Source: Coleophoma eucalyptorum
Lineage: Eukaryota > Ascomycota > Leotiomycetes > Helotiales > Dermateaceae
DNA: 64,000 nt
Assembly (NCBI GenBank): GCA_026120035.1
Contig: JALRME010000061.1
Span: 1 to 64,000, forward strand
Reading direction: 5' to 3'
A model generated the notes under the pieces. The model saw nothing but the letters and a program-made list of their open reading frames with translations. It did not search any database and was not told the origin of the DNA. Positions 1 to 10,698 of the stretch are shown here, piece by piece. The position numbers and the translations under genes are program-made. The first letter of the stretch is position 1; the number at the start of each line of letters is the position of its first letter.

Positions 1-107
1 AGATCAGTTTGAATAATAACTACTACCTACCTACGTATACCCTATGTATACCCTACTTATCTATTGCTTGTACGTCACTCTGCCTGTGACACCTGACATA
101 TACATAG

Positions 108-660
108 GGTCGTACGAAAGATAGATATCGTCTACTAGTCCTAGATGGCCATAAGAGCCACCATTCTACGGATTTTGAGCTTTACTGCTAGGAGTATAAT
201 ATTATTACCCTCTGTATGCCTCCGTATTCTTCCTACCTTCTATAGCCACTAGACGTAGGGTGTTTTGGGCCTCTGAAGTAAGCATATGGTCGATAGATAG
301 AGGACTTAATACGAGTATATATTAACTATATTAGTAAGCTTGAATTCCTCTATAGATTCCGGGCTGCTTTCTTCAAAGCTATAACCGAAAAAAACATCTA
401 AGGAGGCTTTGCTAGAGCTAGCCTAGTACCGTACGACCCAGAGAGAGTTTTATCTAAGCTAGACGTATAGCTACGGACCCCGACACTACCCCTAGCTATA
501 GCTATAGGTGATACCTAGGTTACAAGAACACCCTAGAATCCAATTGAAGCTGACTCTTAGACTGGTCTTATTAAGATACGGATTTCAAATCACTAGAATA
601 GCTTACTAATACCAATTTTGGATGCTATAGACTAGTTTTCAAAGGGGGCAAAGGTAATAA
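108..660 (+). pseudogene. Fot1/pogo transposase fragment (copy A, left part)
   Basis: Conceptual translation matches the C-terminal half of the DDE transposase in the fuller copy at 5821-7485: the VLDGHKSHHS motif, then the PLDVGCF motif holding the third catalytic Asp, then a PILDA segment. Many codons are TAG or TAA where the sister copy has Gln or Trp, so it cannot be expressed. The match starts near 108 with no clear 5' end and stops abruptly near 660, where Gypsy sequence begins. The missing C-terminus (zinc knuckle) resumes at 5294, after the Gypsy LTR. This is seen directly by comparing the two copies; the family name rests on established DDE-motif knowledge. Confidence 0.8.
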
Positions 661-778
661 TCTTGGGGCGCCACACCTCAAACCGGACAAACTTGGGCCG
701 TCATCGCTGAAGGAACCATTCACCGTTCCTGGGAACTAACCATCGAGTCCAGCGTATTTTACAAAGAAACTATTACGC

Positions 779-3700
779 GCAATAGCAAGAAAGTACTAGG
801 CATTGATCAAGTATACTAGTGTATGAGTAAAGGAGCCGACGGGTATCGCCGATGGGAGAATGTGTGCAATAGGGCATTACATTTCGAACAAATTCCCCTA
901 GGCCAAATAGAACTTTGTACCACGGGAGGAAAAGACTAGGTTATCATAACCGTCGCTATCAAAAAGAAAGCCGTTAAGGCACTAGTGGACTTAGGAGCTA
1001 CTAGAAACTTTATCTCACTAGATATTATAACTCTATATAATATACATACGGTAGTAAAACAAGACGCCTATCAACTTGTTACTATTGATGGGTCGGCTAT
1101 TATATACCGAGAAGGATAAGTCGATGTCCAGATAGAATTAGTTACTATGGTAACCTCATACGGGTACGTCGAGAAGATCACGTTCGACGTAATCAGCATC
1201 GGGAGTCACTAGGTAATATTAGGAATGCTATAGATTAGGAAGCACAATCCAACATTCAATTGGGTAATAGAGGAAATTCTATATGAAAGGTGCGACTGCC
1301 GAAAGCTACTACCTAAGGACCCTAGAGAAGTTAGCGCCACTTCCAGAAAGGAGTTAGAACACCACACTTAGGGTTCGCTAGCGAAGCCAATACCGTTGGA
1401 ATATAGACAATTTGAAGAATTGTTCGACGAGCAATTAGGAATCGAAGCATTACCTAAATACTAAGATTGGGACCACGAGATACCTCTTGTGGTAGGGAGT
1501 AAACCACCCTTTGGACCTATCTATCCTCTTGCTTAGGATGACTTAAGGACGCTTAAGGAATACCTCGACGTAAATCTCAAAAAGGGATTTATCCGTGAAT
1601 CGACTTCACCTTACGGAAGCCTAATTCTCTTCGTTCCAAAATCGGACGGAACAAAACGATTATATATAGACTACCGAAAGTTAAACGACTTAACTATCAA
1701 AGATCGGTATACTCTACCACTAGTAGATAAGTTACGCGATAGATTGCAAGGAGTAACTATTTATACCCAATTAGACCTAAGGGGAGCATACAACCTTATT
1801 AGGATAAAGAATAGGGAGGAACCTAAGATAGCGTTCAGAATACGCTATAGGCACTATAAGTATATCGTTATACCGTTTGGATTAACCAACGCGCTAGCTA
1901 TATGTTAACGGCTGATGAATAATATACTCTAATAATTTCTCGACGTTTGTTGTATTTGTTTTCTCGACGACATCCTTGTCTTTTCAAAGGATGAACAGTA
2001 GTATATCCGGGATGTAGGCTATATCCTCGTAGCCCTAGAGAAGGCAGACCTACGCCTCAAACCAGAGAAATATAACTTCTACGCCACAGAAGTAACCTTC
2101 CTAGGTTACGTGATTACCACGAAAGGAATTAAAATAGACCCTACTAAGGTGGAAACTATTCTTATATAGTAAGCCCTTACGAATGTTAAGGAAGTACAAT
2201 CCTTTTTAGGATTTACTAACTTCTATCGACGATTCATCAAAAGCTATTCTAGTATCGCGGTACCTCTTACGGCATTAATACATAAGGATACGATATTTGA
2301 ATGGACCCTTGGACACTAGGTGGCGTTTGACAAGCTAAAAGAAATATTTGCTTAAGCCCCTATGTTGGCCTTATTTAACTCAGACAAAGAAATCAAATTG
2401 GAAACGGATTCTTCGGACTATACTATTAGCGCTATACTTAGCCAGCCTAATAAGCATAGGAGATAGCAACTAATTACGTATTATTCCCGGAAGCTATCAA
2501 CGGTAGAACTCAACTATAAGATCTATAACAAAGAACTACTAGCTATAGTAGAAGCTTTCTAAGAATGACGCGTATACTTGGTAGGATTAAAATACTAAGT
2601 ATAAGTCCTTATGGATCATAAGAATCTCGTTTATTTTACTACCACTAAGGAACTCAACCGACGGTAGGTCCGATGGGCGGAGACCCTTGTACAATTTAAT
2701 TTCAAAATCTCTTATATCAAAGGAACGGAAAATATAAGAGCGGACGCTCTAAGTAGGAAACCAGAGTACCTTACAAACAAAACCTACGCATCCTACGTAA
2801 TACTCCGTACGGATGGAGAAGGACTCGTCTATAACAACTAGTAAATTGTAGCTATTATAAGACTACGAGGGAGTCCACTGGACACTATCATTCGCTTAGG
2901 CTATAATAAGGACCCTATAATAGAATCAGGAGGACCGGGTTTCGAGAGGAACAAAGACGGTATTGTTCTATATTATAACCGAACCTATGTACCTACTCGA
3001 GTACGAAGGTCGTTCGTATAAACATACTACGAGTTGCCGGCATACGGGCACCAAGGGATATCAAAAACTATGACTCGCCTAGCGAGATCGTACTATTTCC
3101 CTGGTATAAGGAAAGTCGTCAAGGACGTCGTATCGGAATGCGATACCTATATAAGGAATAAGGCGGGTAGACATACGCCCTATGGATTTATGAAATCACT
3201 AGAAACACTAGCGAAACCCTAGGCGTCGATAGCCTTGGATTTCGTCGTTAAGCTACTAACGTCAACCGATAAAGTAACGGGAGTGTAGTATGACTCTATT
3301 GTGATAATCACTAACCGATTAACCAAATATATATATATGATCCTATTTCTCGAATCGAGTAGCGCTAACGTAATAGCATAAGTATTTCTACGAACTATTG
3401 TAACAAATCACGAAACACCGTAAGAAGTTATCTCGGATAGGGACAAACTCTTTACGTCTAACTTCTAGAAAACACTAGTAAACCTACTAGGAGTTAAGTA
3501 TAAACTATCTATGGTATTCCACCTACAGACGGACGGTCAGACGGAAAGAATAAACTAAACCATAGAAGCCTATCTAAGATACTATATCAACTACCAACAA
3601 AATAATTAGGTATAACTACTACCCCTAGTATAGTTTGTATACAATAGCGCGGATGCGGAAACAATAGGAGTGTCGCCGTTCTTTACGAATTATGGGTTTA

Positions 3701-4269
3701 ACCTAACGGCGTATAACGACCCTATAGCCGATAACATCCAAGCGTAAGAAGCGATCGTATAAGTCGATTAGCTTAGAATATTATACGAAGAACTTGCCGC
3801 CGATATCTAATTTATTGTACGGAAGTTAGTAATATACTATAACAACAAGCGTAGTATAGGACTAACGCTAAAGGAGGAGGGTAAAGTTTACTTACTCCGT
3901 AGAAACATCAAAACAAAAAGACCTAGCGATAAGTTAGATTATAGGAAGTTAGGACCATTTATTATTAACAAAGTGGTAGGACCAGTCAATTATAGGCTGA
4001 AGCTACCTAAAACAATGAACATCCACTCGGTCTTTTATGTTTCTCTCCTAGAACTAGTACCACTAGGCGTACCACTTGCACCGGTTACAGAAATCGAACC
4101 TATAAACCCAAACGTAGAATACAAGGTAGAAGGGATACTTGACTATAAATATGTTAGAAAATAAACCAAGTACCTAATCAAATGGATGGGATACTTACAC
4201 TCGGAAAATACCTAGGAACCTAGGAGCAACCTCAAGTGTCGCTAGTTGCTAGACGAGTTCCACTATTAA
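779..4269 (+). pseudogene. pol: Gypsy gag-pol polyprotein relic
   Basis: Retroviral-type protease lies around 950-1300, with its active-site DSGAT now DLGAT (TCA to TTA). Reverse transcriptase lies around 1490-2130 and keeps FLDDILVFS. RNase H lies around 2390-2770 and ends in ADALSRKPEY. Integrase lies around 3000-3900: an N-terminal HHCC finger whose last Cys is Tyr (CDTYIRNK), then the catalytic core with VISDRDKLF and the downstream catalytic Glu in a TERIN-like segment. A chromodomain follows around 4105-4269 (YLIKWMGY). Stops are TAA and TAG at former Gln/Trp positions, so no protein is made. The zinc knuckle expected near 820-880 is too altered to call. Confidence 0.85.
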
Positions 4270-4299
4270 CACTCAGACTTGCCTAGAAAGGATCTAGGG

Positions 4300-4801
4300 G
4301 ATCGTAAGAAGAAAGGGCGCGAGCTAAGATTGGATCAACCTCGGGGTCCAACAGTAGTTCGGGATCCTCAAAACAAGGAGGACGAACGGGAGGAGTCGCC
4401 TCGAAAACCATAGGCTCGTTTGCAACCTACTCGCGGCGCTCGGCTTCCTCGGCCTCGTCCAGCTCGTCTAGGGTATTAAGACTACGACGAACCATTTCAG
4501 TAGTACGAGTACGGAAAGCCTCGCGTTGCTTGTTCAGACGAAGAATCTTCGCCTATTGCTCGTTAAGACGACGGAATAATACAGCCTGCTCTTCCTGAGT
4601 ACGCTCTTACTTATTTACTAATTTCCTTTCCTTACGAGCCAAACGATCCAAATCACTCTTTAAAGGACCGTGAACGTCGTATTTATTACCCACTCGAACG
4701 CACTCGGAGCAGCGAGATAACCCTACCGCTATCAAACACTTCGTGCCGTTACGACTATAGCGTGAACAAGAAGGTATAATGATGCCTATGGAAGAAATCA
4801 A
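4300..4801 (-). pseudogene. Antisense ORF relic of the Gypsy element (Cys-rich plus coiled coil)
   Basis: On the minus strand a conserved-looking reading frame begins at 4801 and runs towards 4300 with a few TAA/TAG interruptions. Its start holds C-x2-Y-x6-C followed by C-x2-C-x6-Y, which reads as a duplicated C-x2-C-x6-C finger in which two cysteines became tyrosine. After this comes a charged, Glu/Arg/Leu-rich stretch predicted to form a coiled coil (RRSLNTLDELDEAEEAERR). Antisense additional ORFs of this type are known from fungal Gypsy elements; I recall the pattern but cannot verify the family here. It lies between the chromodomain and the 3' LTR, in the 3' non-coding tail of the sense strand. 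Function unknown. Confidence 0.6.
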
Positions 4802-4940
4802 GTTTGAGAGCTTAAGGCGATAGATGGTTTTCTTGGAACGCTTAGGAGGTATGATAAGAAGGACGGAAGGCTTAAGGATGATATAGAAGTTCTATAACGC
4901 TACTTAAGCTTAGGGATACGCTAAGCTAGAAAGGGGGTAG

Positions 4941-5293
4941 TGTTACGAACACATAACAGCTGATGGCCTAAGGCTCGACGAGGAAGGCTCGTACAGAGAA
5001 CCATCAGTAGAGATCACGAGACTACAAGGTATCACGTGATTGGATCAGTAGGATCAGTTGGATCAGTGAGTGATCTAGGTGAGCCAACTGATCTACGAGG
5101 CACGACGGTCTATATAAGCAAATAGTATTTCCTTAGTTTAGGAGCTTCGTGCTCAACTCAAATAACATCTCTTGACTGTTAGTAACGCGGTTCACACTCG
5201 ACCTACCTGCTATCTGTGATACACCTACCTCAACAACCAACCCCAACCCTCTGAGTACGAACTTCTAACGAAGCTACTACTTCGACCGTTACA
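4941..5293 (+). repeat. 3' LTR of the Gypsy element
   Basis: The 353-bp block opens with TGTTACG and closes with CGTTACA, giving inverted TGTTAC/GTTACA-type ends. It follows a purine tract (AAAGGGGG) that would prime plus-strand synthesis. A TATA box (TATATAAG) lies at 5111-5118, in the expected promoter position. Three 9-bp tandem units lie at 5042-5068. The partner 5' LTR is absent from the window, so boundaries rest on the terminal inverted bases and the position of the purine tract. Confidence 0.8.
5042..5068 (+). repeat. Three 9-bp tandem units in the LTR promoter
   Basis: GGATCAGT plus one variable base occurs three times head to tail, starting at 5042, 5051 and 5060, about 45-70 bp upstream of the LTR TATA box. 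Position and exact spacing suggest upstream activator sites of the retroelement promoter, which is inference. Confidence 0.6.
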
Positions 5294-5526
5294 GGTAGAA
5301 GAACTAAAAGTAGGGCTCGTACAAAGACCAGGTACTATAGGGTATATAGAAAGCCTAGTCATAATGCCCGTACGTATTAAGAAGCTAGTTCATCATTAGA
5401 TTTAGTGATTTCAGATACTATAGTAGTTGATTTATAGGGTTGGTATAGTAGATTTAGTAATTTCATATAGGGTAGTTAAGAAAGTGGTACACTCGCTTGT
5501 ATGGTACACTCGCTTATCATATACGT
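5294..5526 (+). mobile_element. Fot1/pogo copy A, right part with terminal inverted repeat
   Basis: Immediately after the Gypsy LTR the frame reads a degraded zinc knuckle in which every cysteine ligand is Tyr (Y-x2-Y-x4-H-x4-Y), aligned with the knuckle of copy B at 7426-7470. About 100 bp on comes a right terminus built like that of copy B: two copies of TGGTACACTCGCTT 18 bp apart, ending ATACGT next to TA (5527-5528). This is therefore the 3' remainder of the transposon whose left part lies at 108-660. The two parts lack the segment between the PILDA region and the knuckle, so a deletion accompanied or followed the Gypsy insertion. Confidence 0.7.
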
Positions 5527-5721
5527 TAGCGAATTATTACGTGGTACACTTGCGTCAAAATAGTTGACTGGTTTCCGAAATCTCCTCCAAATTCCCTGAC
5601 ATTTACACCTATTTTCTACTTTACTGTACTCAGGTGATAAAGAGTCATCATGTTAGACCATTATAAATAGTGTGAGGAATAATCGTAAGAACAGTATCGT
5701 TAAATTTGTTGTAATATACTA

Positions 5722-7583
5722 ACGTGTGGCACAAGCGAATGGCCACCCCAAGCGAATGGCCAGGTAAAGTAAAAAAACCCTACTTTTTATCTTATACTAT
5801 TATTTTCTTAACAACCAACTATGGAATCCTCTTCGAATGAAAGCCGTACGATCCTTGCCCTTCAGGCTCTTAAAAATGACCCTAGTCTTACAGTTAAAAA
5901 GGCGTCTGAGATATATAACGCGCCTCGTACAACCCTAAGACGTCGTCTAGCTGGAAAACCTGCCCAAGCAAATATAACTATCAAATCACGAAAGCTTTCA
6001 GATTTAGAAGAGGAAACTATTATTCAAAGGGTACTTAAGCTAGAGTCCCAAGGGTTTCCCGTACGAATTAGTAGTGTTGAAGATATAGCAAATTTACTAC
6101 GTCGCGAACGTGACGCGTCACTAGTTGGGAAGAATTAGGCTGAAAACTTTATACGACGACAACCAGAGCTTAAGACACAAAAAACGCGTTCGTACGATAA
6201 TCAGAGGGCATTATGTGAGGATCCAGATATAATTAGGAATTGGTTTAGGCTTGTAGCCAATTTTATAGCCAAATTTGGGATACGCGTCGAGGATATATAC
6301 AACTTTGACGAAACCGGGTTTTTAATGGGCATTCTTGGGACTACTACTGTAGTGACCAGCTTAGATCGTACGACCAAGCCTAAACTAGTCCAGCCTAGTA
6401 ATCGAGAATGGGTTATAGTAATTCAGAGTATTAATTCATCGGGCTGGGCTATTCCGCCTTTCCTGGTTTTCAAAGGCAAATGGCATCTCGCCTCCTAGTA
6501 TAAAAAAGAGTAATTTCCGTACGGTTGGAGAGCTACTGTCTCTGAAAATGGCTGGACAATAAATGAAGTCACTCTAGAATGGCTTAAGCACTTTGAGAAG
6601 TTTACTCGTACGAAGACAGTAGGCAAATACCGTCTCCTAGTCCTAGATGGCTATAAAAGTTACCACTCAGTCGAATTTGAGGAACACTGTCGTACGAATA
6701 ACATTCTTACACTCTGTATGCCTACTTATTTATCTCATCTACTATAGCCTTTAGATGTAGGGTGTTTTGCGCCTTTAAAGAAAGTATATAGCCGACAAAT
6801 TGAGAATCTCGTATGGAGCCGAATTACCTATATTAGCAAAGAAGCTTTTATACCTATATTTGTAGAAGCATTCAAAGCTACTATGACTAAAGCAAACATC
6901 CAGGGAGGTTTCAGGGGTGCTAGACTTATACCGTACGACCTAGAGGTAGTTATATCTTAGCTGGATATTAAGTTATTTACTCCGATACCTGAAAATTCTC
7001 GTCCGATAAGCTCCTATTCCTAGGTGTCTAAAACCCTACAAACTACAAAGGACGTAAGCTCTTAGACAACTCTGATTAAGAAAAGGATCGTACGACATTA
7101 GAGTAGCTCTCTAACTCCTATTTTGGATGCTCTAGACCTATTTGCTAAAGGTACAGCCAAAGTTATACAAGAAAATATACTTTTGAGAGCAGAGCTTGAA
7201 AGGGTTCAACGGGCTAATAATGAACTAAGCCGTCGCCGCCGTACGAAGCGGAAGTTACTCTAGGAAGGAGGAACCCTAGATCTACAAGAGGTCCAAGAGT
7301 TGGAGACACAGACTAAAGTTCAAAGCCAAATTCGTACGGAAGAAGGCCAAAACAGAGGAAGGAAAAGATAGGGCGAATCACATGATCGGCGCTATAGAGG
7401 TTGTAGACAAACTGGTCATAATAAACGAACCTGCCAGGCTAGTAGAGCTGCTTCTTACGATTCAGATGATATATAGCTTTTGTAATTTAGAGTTTTAGTT
7501 ATAAATTTATTTGTAGTTTTATAGTAGAGAATTACTTTGACCTGGCCATTCGCTTGGGGTGGCCATTCGCTTGTGCCACACGT
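5722..7583 (+). mobile_element. Fot1/pogo (Tc1/mariner superfamily) element, copy B, complete
   Basis: The 1862-bp element has near-perfect terminal inverted repeats of about 44 bp starting ACGTGTGGCACAAGCGAATG and is flanked by TA on both sides (5720-5721 and 7584-7585). Each TIR contains two direct copies of AAGCGAATGGCCA 17 bp apart (left: 5733-5745 and 5750-5762), which are likely transposase-binding sites. It encodes one transposase frame (5821-7485). Intact TIRs and TSD with a transposase killed only by base substitutions indicate insertion of a whole element followed by RIP. It could still be mobilised in trans if an active transposase exists elsewhere. Confidence 0.92.
5821..7485 (+). 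pseudogene. Fot1/pogo DDE transposase, RIP-inactivated
   Basis: Reading from the ATG at 5821, one frame of 555 codons stays open to indels but contains 11 internal stops (TAG at 6136, 6496, 6745, 6958, 7021, 7063, 7099, 7261, 7369 and 7474, TAA at 6511). The N-terminus is a psq/CENP-B-like helix-turn-helix (KKASEIYNAPRTTLRRRL). The catalytic core shows NFDETGF, VLDGYKSYHS and PLDVGCF, giving the three Asp of a pogo DDD core. The C-terminus keeps a basic stretch and a zinc knuckle in which the first Cys is Tyr (YRGCRQTGHNKRTC). No frameshift over 1.66 kb and only C-to-T/G-to-A type changes point to RIP rather than neutral decay. Confidence 0.9.
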
Positions 7584-7585
7584 TA

Positions 7586-9085
7586 TCAGTATCGGAATAG
7601 TATTATTTCATGCGATTGTATCACATGACCAGTCACGAGACTACAATCGTGAAGAGGGGTGTATTCCCCTTTCAATTTCACATTTATTAGAAGGAATAAG
7701 AACTACCTATAACACTATATACTCTATAATTGAAGCCTAAAGCCCTAGAGTACCTCACGACTTACGTCTCATGTGACTTACTACCCGTCGATGACCGTTG
7801 TCCGCCCTCAACCTTAGTATCTCTTATTTACTCTAAACGTCAGGTGTACTCACCTTACTCACCTGTAGCTATCTAGTACCTTTCTGACTACTCGTAGGTT
7901 TGATCAATAAGGGTTAAGCTAAGTTAGGACAGGTTAGAATAGAGTGAAAGAGTGCCCGATTGGAATTAAATAATATTAGCAACTTTGCTAGCTGACTTCT
8001 GATATACCTATTCCTCTCTTATACTAGGTAATAGGAAATAATTAATTATTTAACCAAGGAATGTACCTAATCAGGTCACCAGTGATTAGCTTACGCATAG
8101 TACTAGAAACTTGTTACCCTTTACTACTACGTGATTCTTCCTGCACTACCTTAGTGAAATTGTAATAGGTTCACAGAAAGCAGCCTACATAAGATGGAAC
8201 TACTATCTACCATTACTATTTGACTCGACTATTCTACTCTACTACACTATAAAGGGACTTATGTAGTTCCTTGAGCTCCTACCTCACCTTAACACTAAAG
8301 AAGCCTATGCTACCGTCTATAGGTAACGAGACGTAACAAAAAGGGCTAGAAAGATCGTAAGAGACACATTTGACTATAGCTATTGTAAAGGGATAGATAT
8401 ATATATACATATATAATTAGAACACATGAGTATGTAATGATGCGAAGGAAACTAAAGTCGTGAAAAGGTAACAAGAGAAAGAAGATAATTCAATTATAGC
8501 TACGAAGCCGTAGTAAGAAACTGATCAATACGAGGTGAAACAACCATCTACCGTCAGTACATAACTTGACCATTCTACTCTACCACAATGTTACGTTCTC
8601 CTAATATTACGTGTCTGATTGTACTATATCTTCCTACATAATTAACTGTTTAATATCTCTACAGAGTCGAGACTACAAAATAGATTTAAGGCTCTTAAAT
8701 TAGTGAAGGTAGTGTGTTATCATTTTTAGAACACTATATTTTGAATCGTTTATAAATTTTTAATACTGCAAAAGAACGCTTTAGACTTCTCCATTCAATA
8801 CAAATAATGACGAAACACTTATCCTTAGACATAGATTCCCTTGGTATAAATATAAGCGTCTCTTTGAGCTTTGTCTAAGAAGAAAAGCTAAATATTTTGC
8901 CAAATGTTGTCTCGAACTCCGATTTCTCGCGTACTAGCTCCTCCTTTGCTATTAGAGAGACATAAGAGATTATAACGAGTCACATAATTAGGTATTTCTT
9001 AAACTAAACTGTCTTTATTAGCACTCTTATTACGCTATCTACTTATTATAGAAGCTCGATTTACATCTTCTAAGGGTATATTAGA
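7586..9085. other. AT-rich repeat graveyard, no gene seen
   Basis: No coding sequence is recognised. At 7593-7800 the sequence looks like a diverged LTR: a TATCGGAAT start resembling the TGTCGG start of the LTRs at 12752 and 12877, a palindromic TATA hairpin (AGGGG, six bases, CCCCT at 7655-7670) and a TATAATTGAAGCC-like tail. Between 8190 and 8600 two similar CATTCTACTCTAC-type stretches suggest another degraded repeat. Around 9010-9080 the sequence is degenerate just upstream of the transporter relic. All calls are weak. Confidence 0.4.
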
Positions 9086-9703
9086 CCCGTCCAGCAGGGT
9101 CTTCATCAACGTCATATTCAGATGAATGCCTTGGCCGGCACCATTGGAACGGGTCTATTTCTTAGTTCCGGTCCAGCCATTGAGCGTTCAGATCCGCTTG
9201 GAGCCTTTCTTGGATACGCAATCATGGGAGGAGTAGCATGCAGTGTCACCTTGGTCATCGGTGACATGGGAGCTCTCGTTCCTCTGAATGGCGGGATCGT
9301 TCGTTACGCGGAATATTTCGTCGATCCTGCATTGTCATTTGCTAATGGATGGAATTTGGTGTACTCTTGCCTTATCTCTATTCCTACTGGGCTACTGAAT
9401 GATTCATTCTTTGTACTTATTTTTATTGAGCTCTACCTTTTCCGCAAGGAATTATTAGGCAATTATGACCTGGATGGACCGAATCATCCAAAACGCCTTC
9501 CTCTACAAATTGCAGGATGTATTGCTTTCCTCATTGGGGTGGTTGGCTGGGTTTTTGGTATGGTTGAAAAATGGTTCATTGGTCCACTTGGTGGTCTTAT
9601 TGGTAGTGACGGTGGCGATATTGCAAACGAACTCACTTTGGTATTTACACTTGTCACATTTATCCCATTGAGATTTGTGGAGCGCAAGTACGTTGGCCGT
9701 TAG
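9086..9703 (+). pseudogene. Chimeric transporter relic (amino-acid permease head, NCS1 permease tail)
   Basis: From 9086 the frame reads RPVQQGLHQRHIQM and then TM1-TM3 of a fungal amino-acid permease (ALAGTIGTGLFLSSG, GGIVRYAEYFVDPALSFANGWN). Near 9385 the similarity ends. The rest of the same open frame instead resembles the C-terminal end of an NCS1 purine/cytosine-type permease (IELYLFRKE, then GMVEKWFIGPLGGLIG, GGDIANELTLVFT, PLRFVERK). The 193-codon ORF from the ATG at 9122 therefore joins ends of two unrelated carriers and lacks most of both. Upstream the frame closes at a TAA near 9070. It probably arose by rearrangement and is not a working transporter. Confidence 0.6.
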
Positions 9704-10543
9704 TATGATGTATCAGCAATCAAGACTTGAATGTTATCGGCAAAAGTTATATTCTTTAAGACAATACTTACATAGCAGTTCAAAGTCAGCCAACGGTAGT
9801 CTCAAATATTTTGTGTCGAGACACATTTCACACGTTCGTCTAATATCCCCTGAATGTCGCGTACAAAACATAAGAGAGCGTAGGCATGGAGGTAGGGGGC
9901 AAAATTACAATAAAAACAGGAAGGCGACCGTAGGGCATTCAGTTTCACCTCGACTCTCGTATCGAAATACTACCGTTGATCAGAAGGATAGAGGAGCGTG
10001 ACATTCTATAGCTGTACGACTGGTTGATTGGTGGGCCCAAAAGAGTTTGAGGAGTTAAATTAAAACACTAAAACGGATTTAAGCCATTTATTAGAGAAAT
10101 AATTGAACATTTGGTCGCTTGACACCGTAACCTGATGATTACAACGTATGTGAATTTGCTAAGCGATCATCTTGTAAGTACATACCAATTCAATGTTTCC
10201 GCTTATAGGTAAAGCCCGATCACATGTATAAATGGGACGGTGTATCTAGAGCTCTAGTTTATGCATGCATGACAAATCATTACAAGCCACAGAAAATCTT
10301 TACCTGATGGGACCAAGCCTGGATAGTAGCACACGCATCTCGATCGGCAAACGACCGAAGTGCTGTTAAAAACAAACGACCTCATTTTCATCAAGGCTTT
10401 CATTCTGTAGAAAACACACTCCAAGTCTTCTAAGTAGGAATGGTTTGATCCGCCGTTTGGTGAATTTCACAATTTTTGGGTAGTCGCTACAGTGGTTCGT
10501 AGGGTATGCGGACAACGGCGATAGCCTATATTGTTAGTTCGTA
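9704..10543. other. Intergenic, nothing recognised
   Basis: Open frames here are short and carry no recognisable motif. The sequence is less AT-rich than the repeat tract upstream. It ends at the MITE at 10544, which forms part of the region upstream of the deaminase gene. Confidence 0.5.
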
Positions 10544-10698
10544 CGACAAAGTGGGCGTTTTAATTTTCTGCCGGCAAATTGCCTATAAAGGATATTTTAG
10601 ATTTTGCATTGGTCCGCTATGTTATGAAGTCTTACCGCCCGCTTGCACTAGTACTATATCGAAATTTGCGGGCGGTGACTGAAACGCCCACTTTGTCG
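10544..10698. mobile_element. 155-bp MITE with perfect 17-bp TIRs and TA duplication
   Basis: The left end CGACAAAGTGGGCGTTT is exactly mirrored at the right end (AAACGCCCACTTTGTCG), and TA flanks both sides (10542-10543, 10699-10700). Inside, a second inverted repeat pairs ACCGCCCGC with GCGGGCGGT near the right end. There is no coding capacity. Size, TIRs and TA duplication fit a miniature Tc1/mariner-type element. It lies about 160 bp upstream of the deaminase start codon and could supply or disturb promoter sequence. Confidence 0.85.

Larger units (their letters stand above)
661..5293 (+). mobile_element. Ty3/Gypsy LTR retrotransposon, 5'-truncated and RIP-mutated
   Basis: The element reads protease, reverse transcriptase, RNase H, integrase and chromodomain in that order, which defines a chromodomain-bearing Gypsy element. 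It ends in a 3' LTR (4941-5293) preceded by a purine tract around 4928-4940. No 5' LTR or convincing gag is found between 661 and about 900, so the 5' end is deleted and no target duplication can be checked. It sits inside a Fot1/pogo copy whose two parts flank it. Dozens of in-frame TAG and TAA codons mark it as dead. The left boundary is approximate (within about 20 bp). Confidence 0.85.

Noticed and set aside
661..7485. Possible alternative genetic code with TAG/TAA read as Gln
   Set aside because: CAA and CAG are also used for Gln in the same frames, TGA appears too, and Cys-to-Tyr and Ser-to-Leu changes occur. RIP-type mutation explains all of these, and nearby genes use the standard code.
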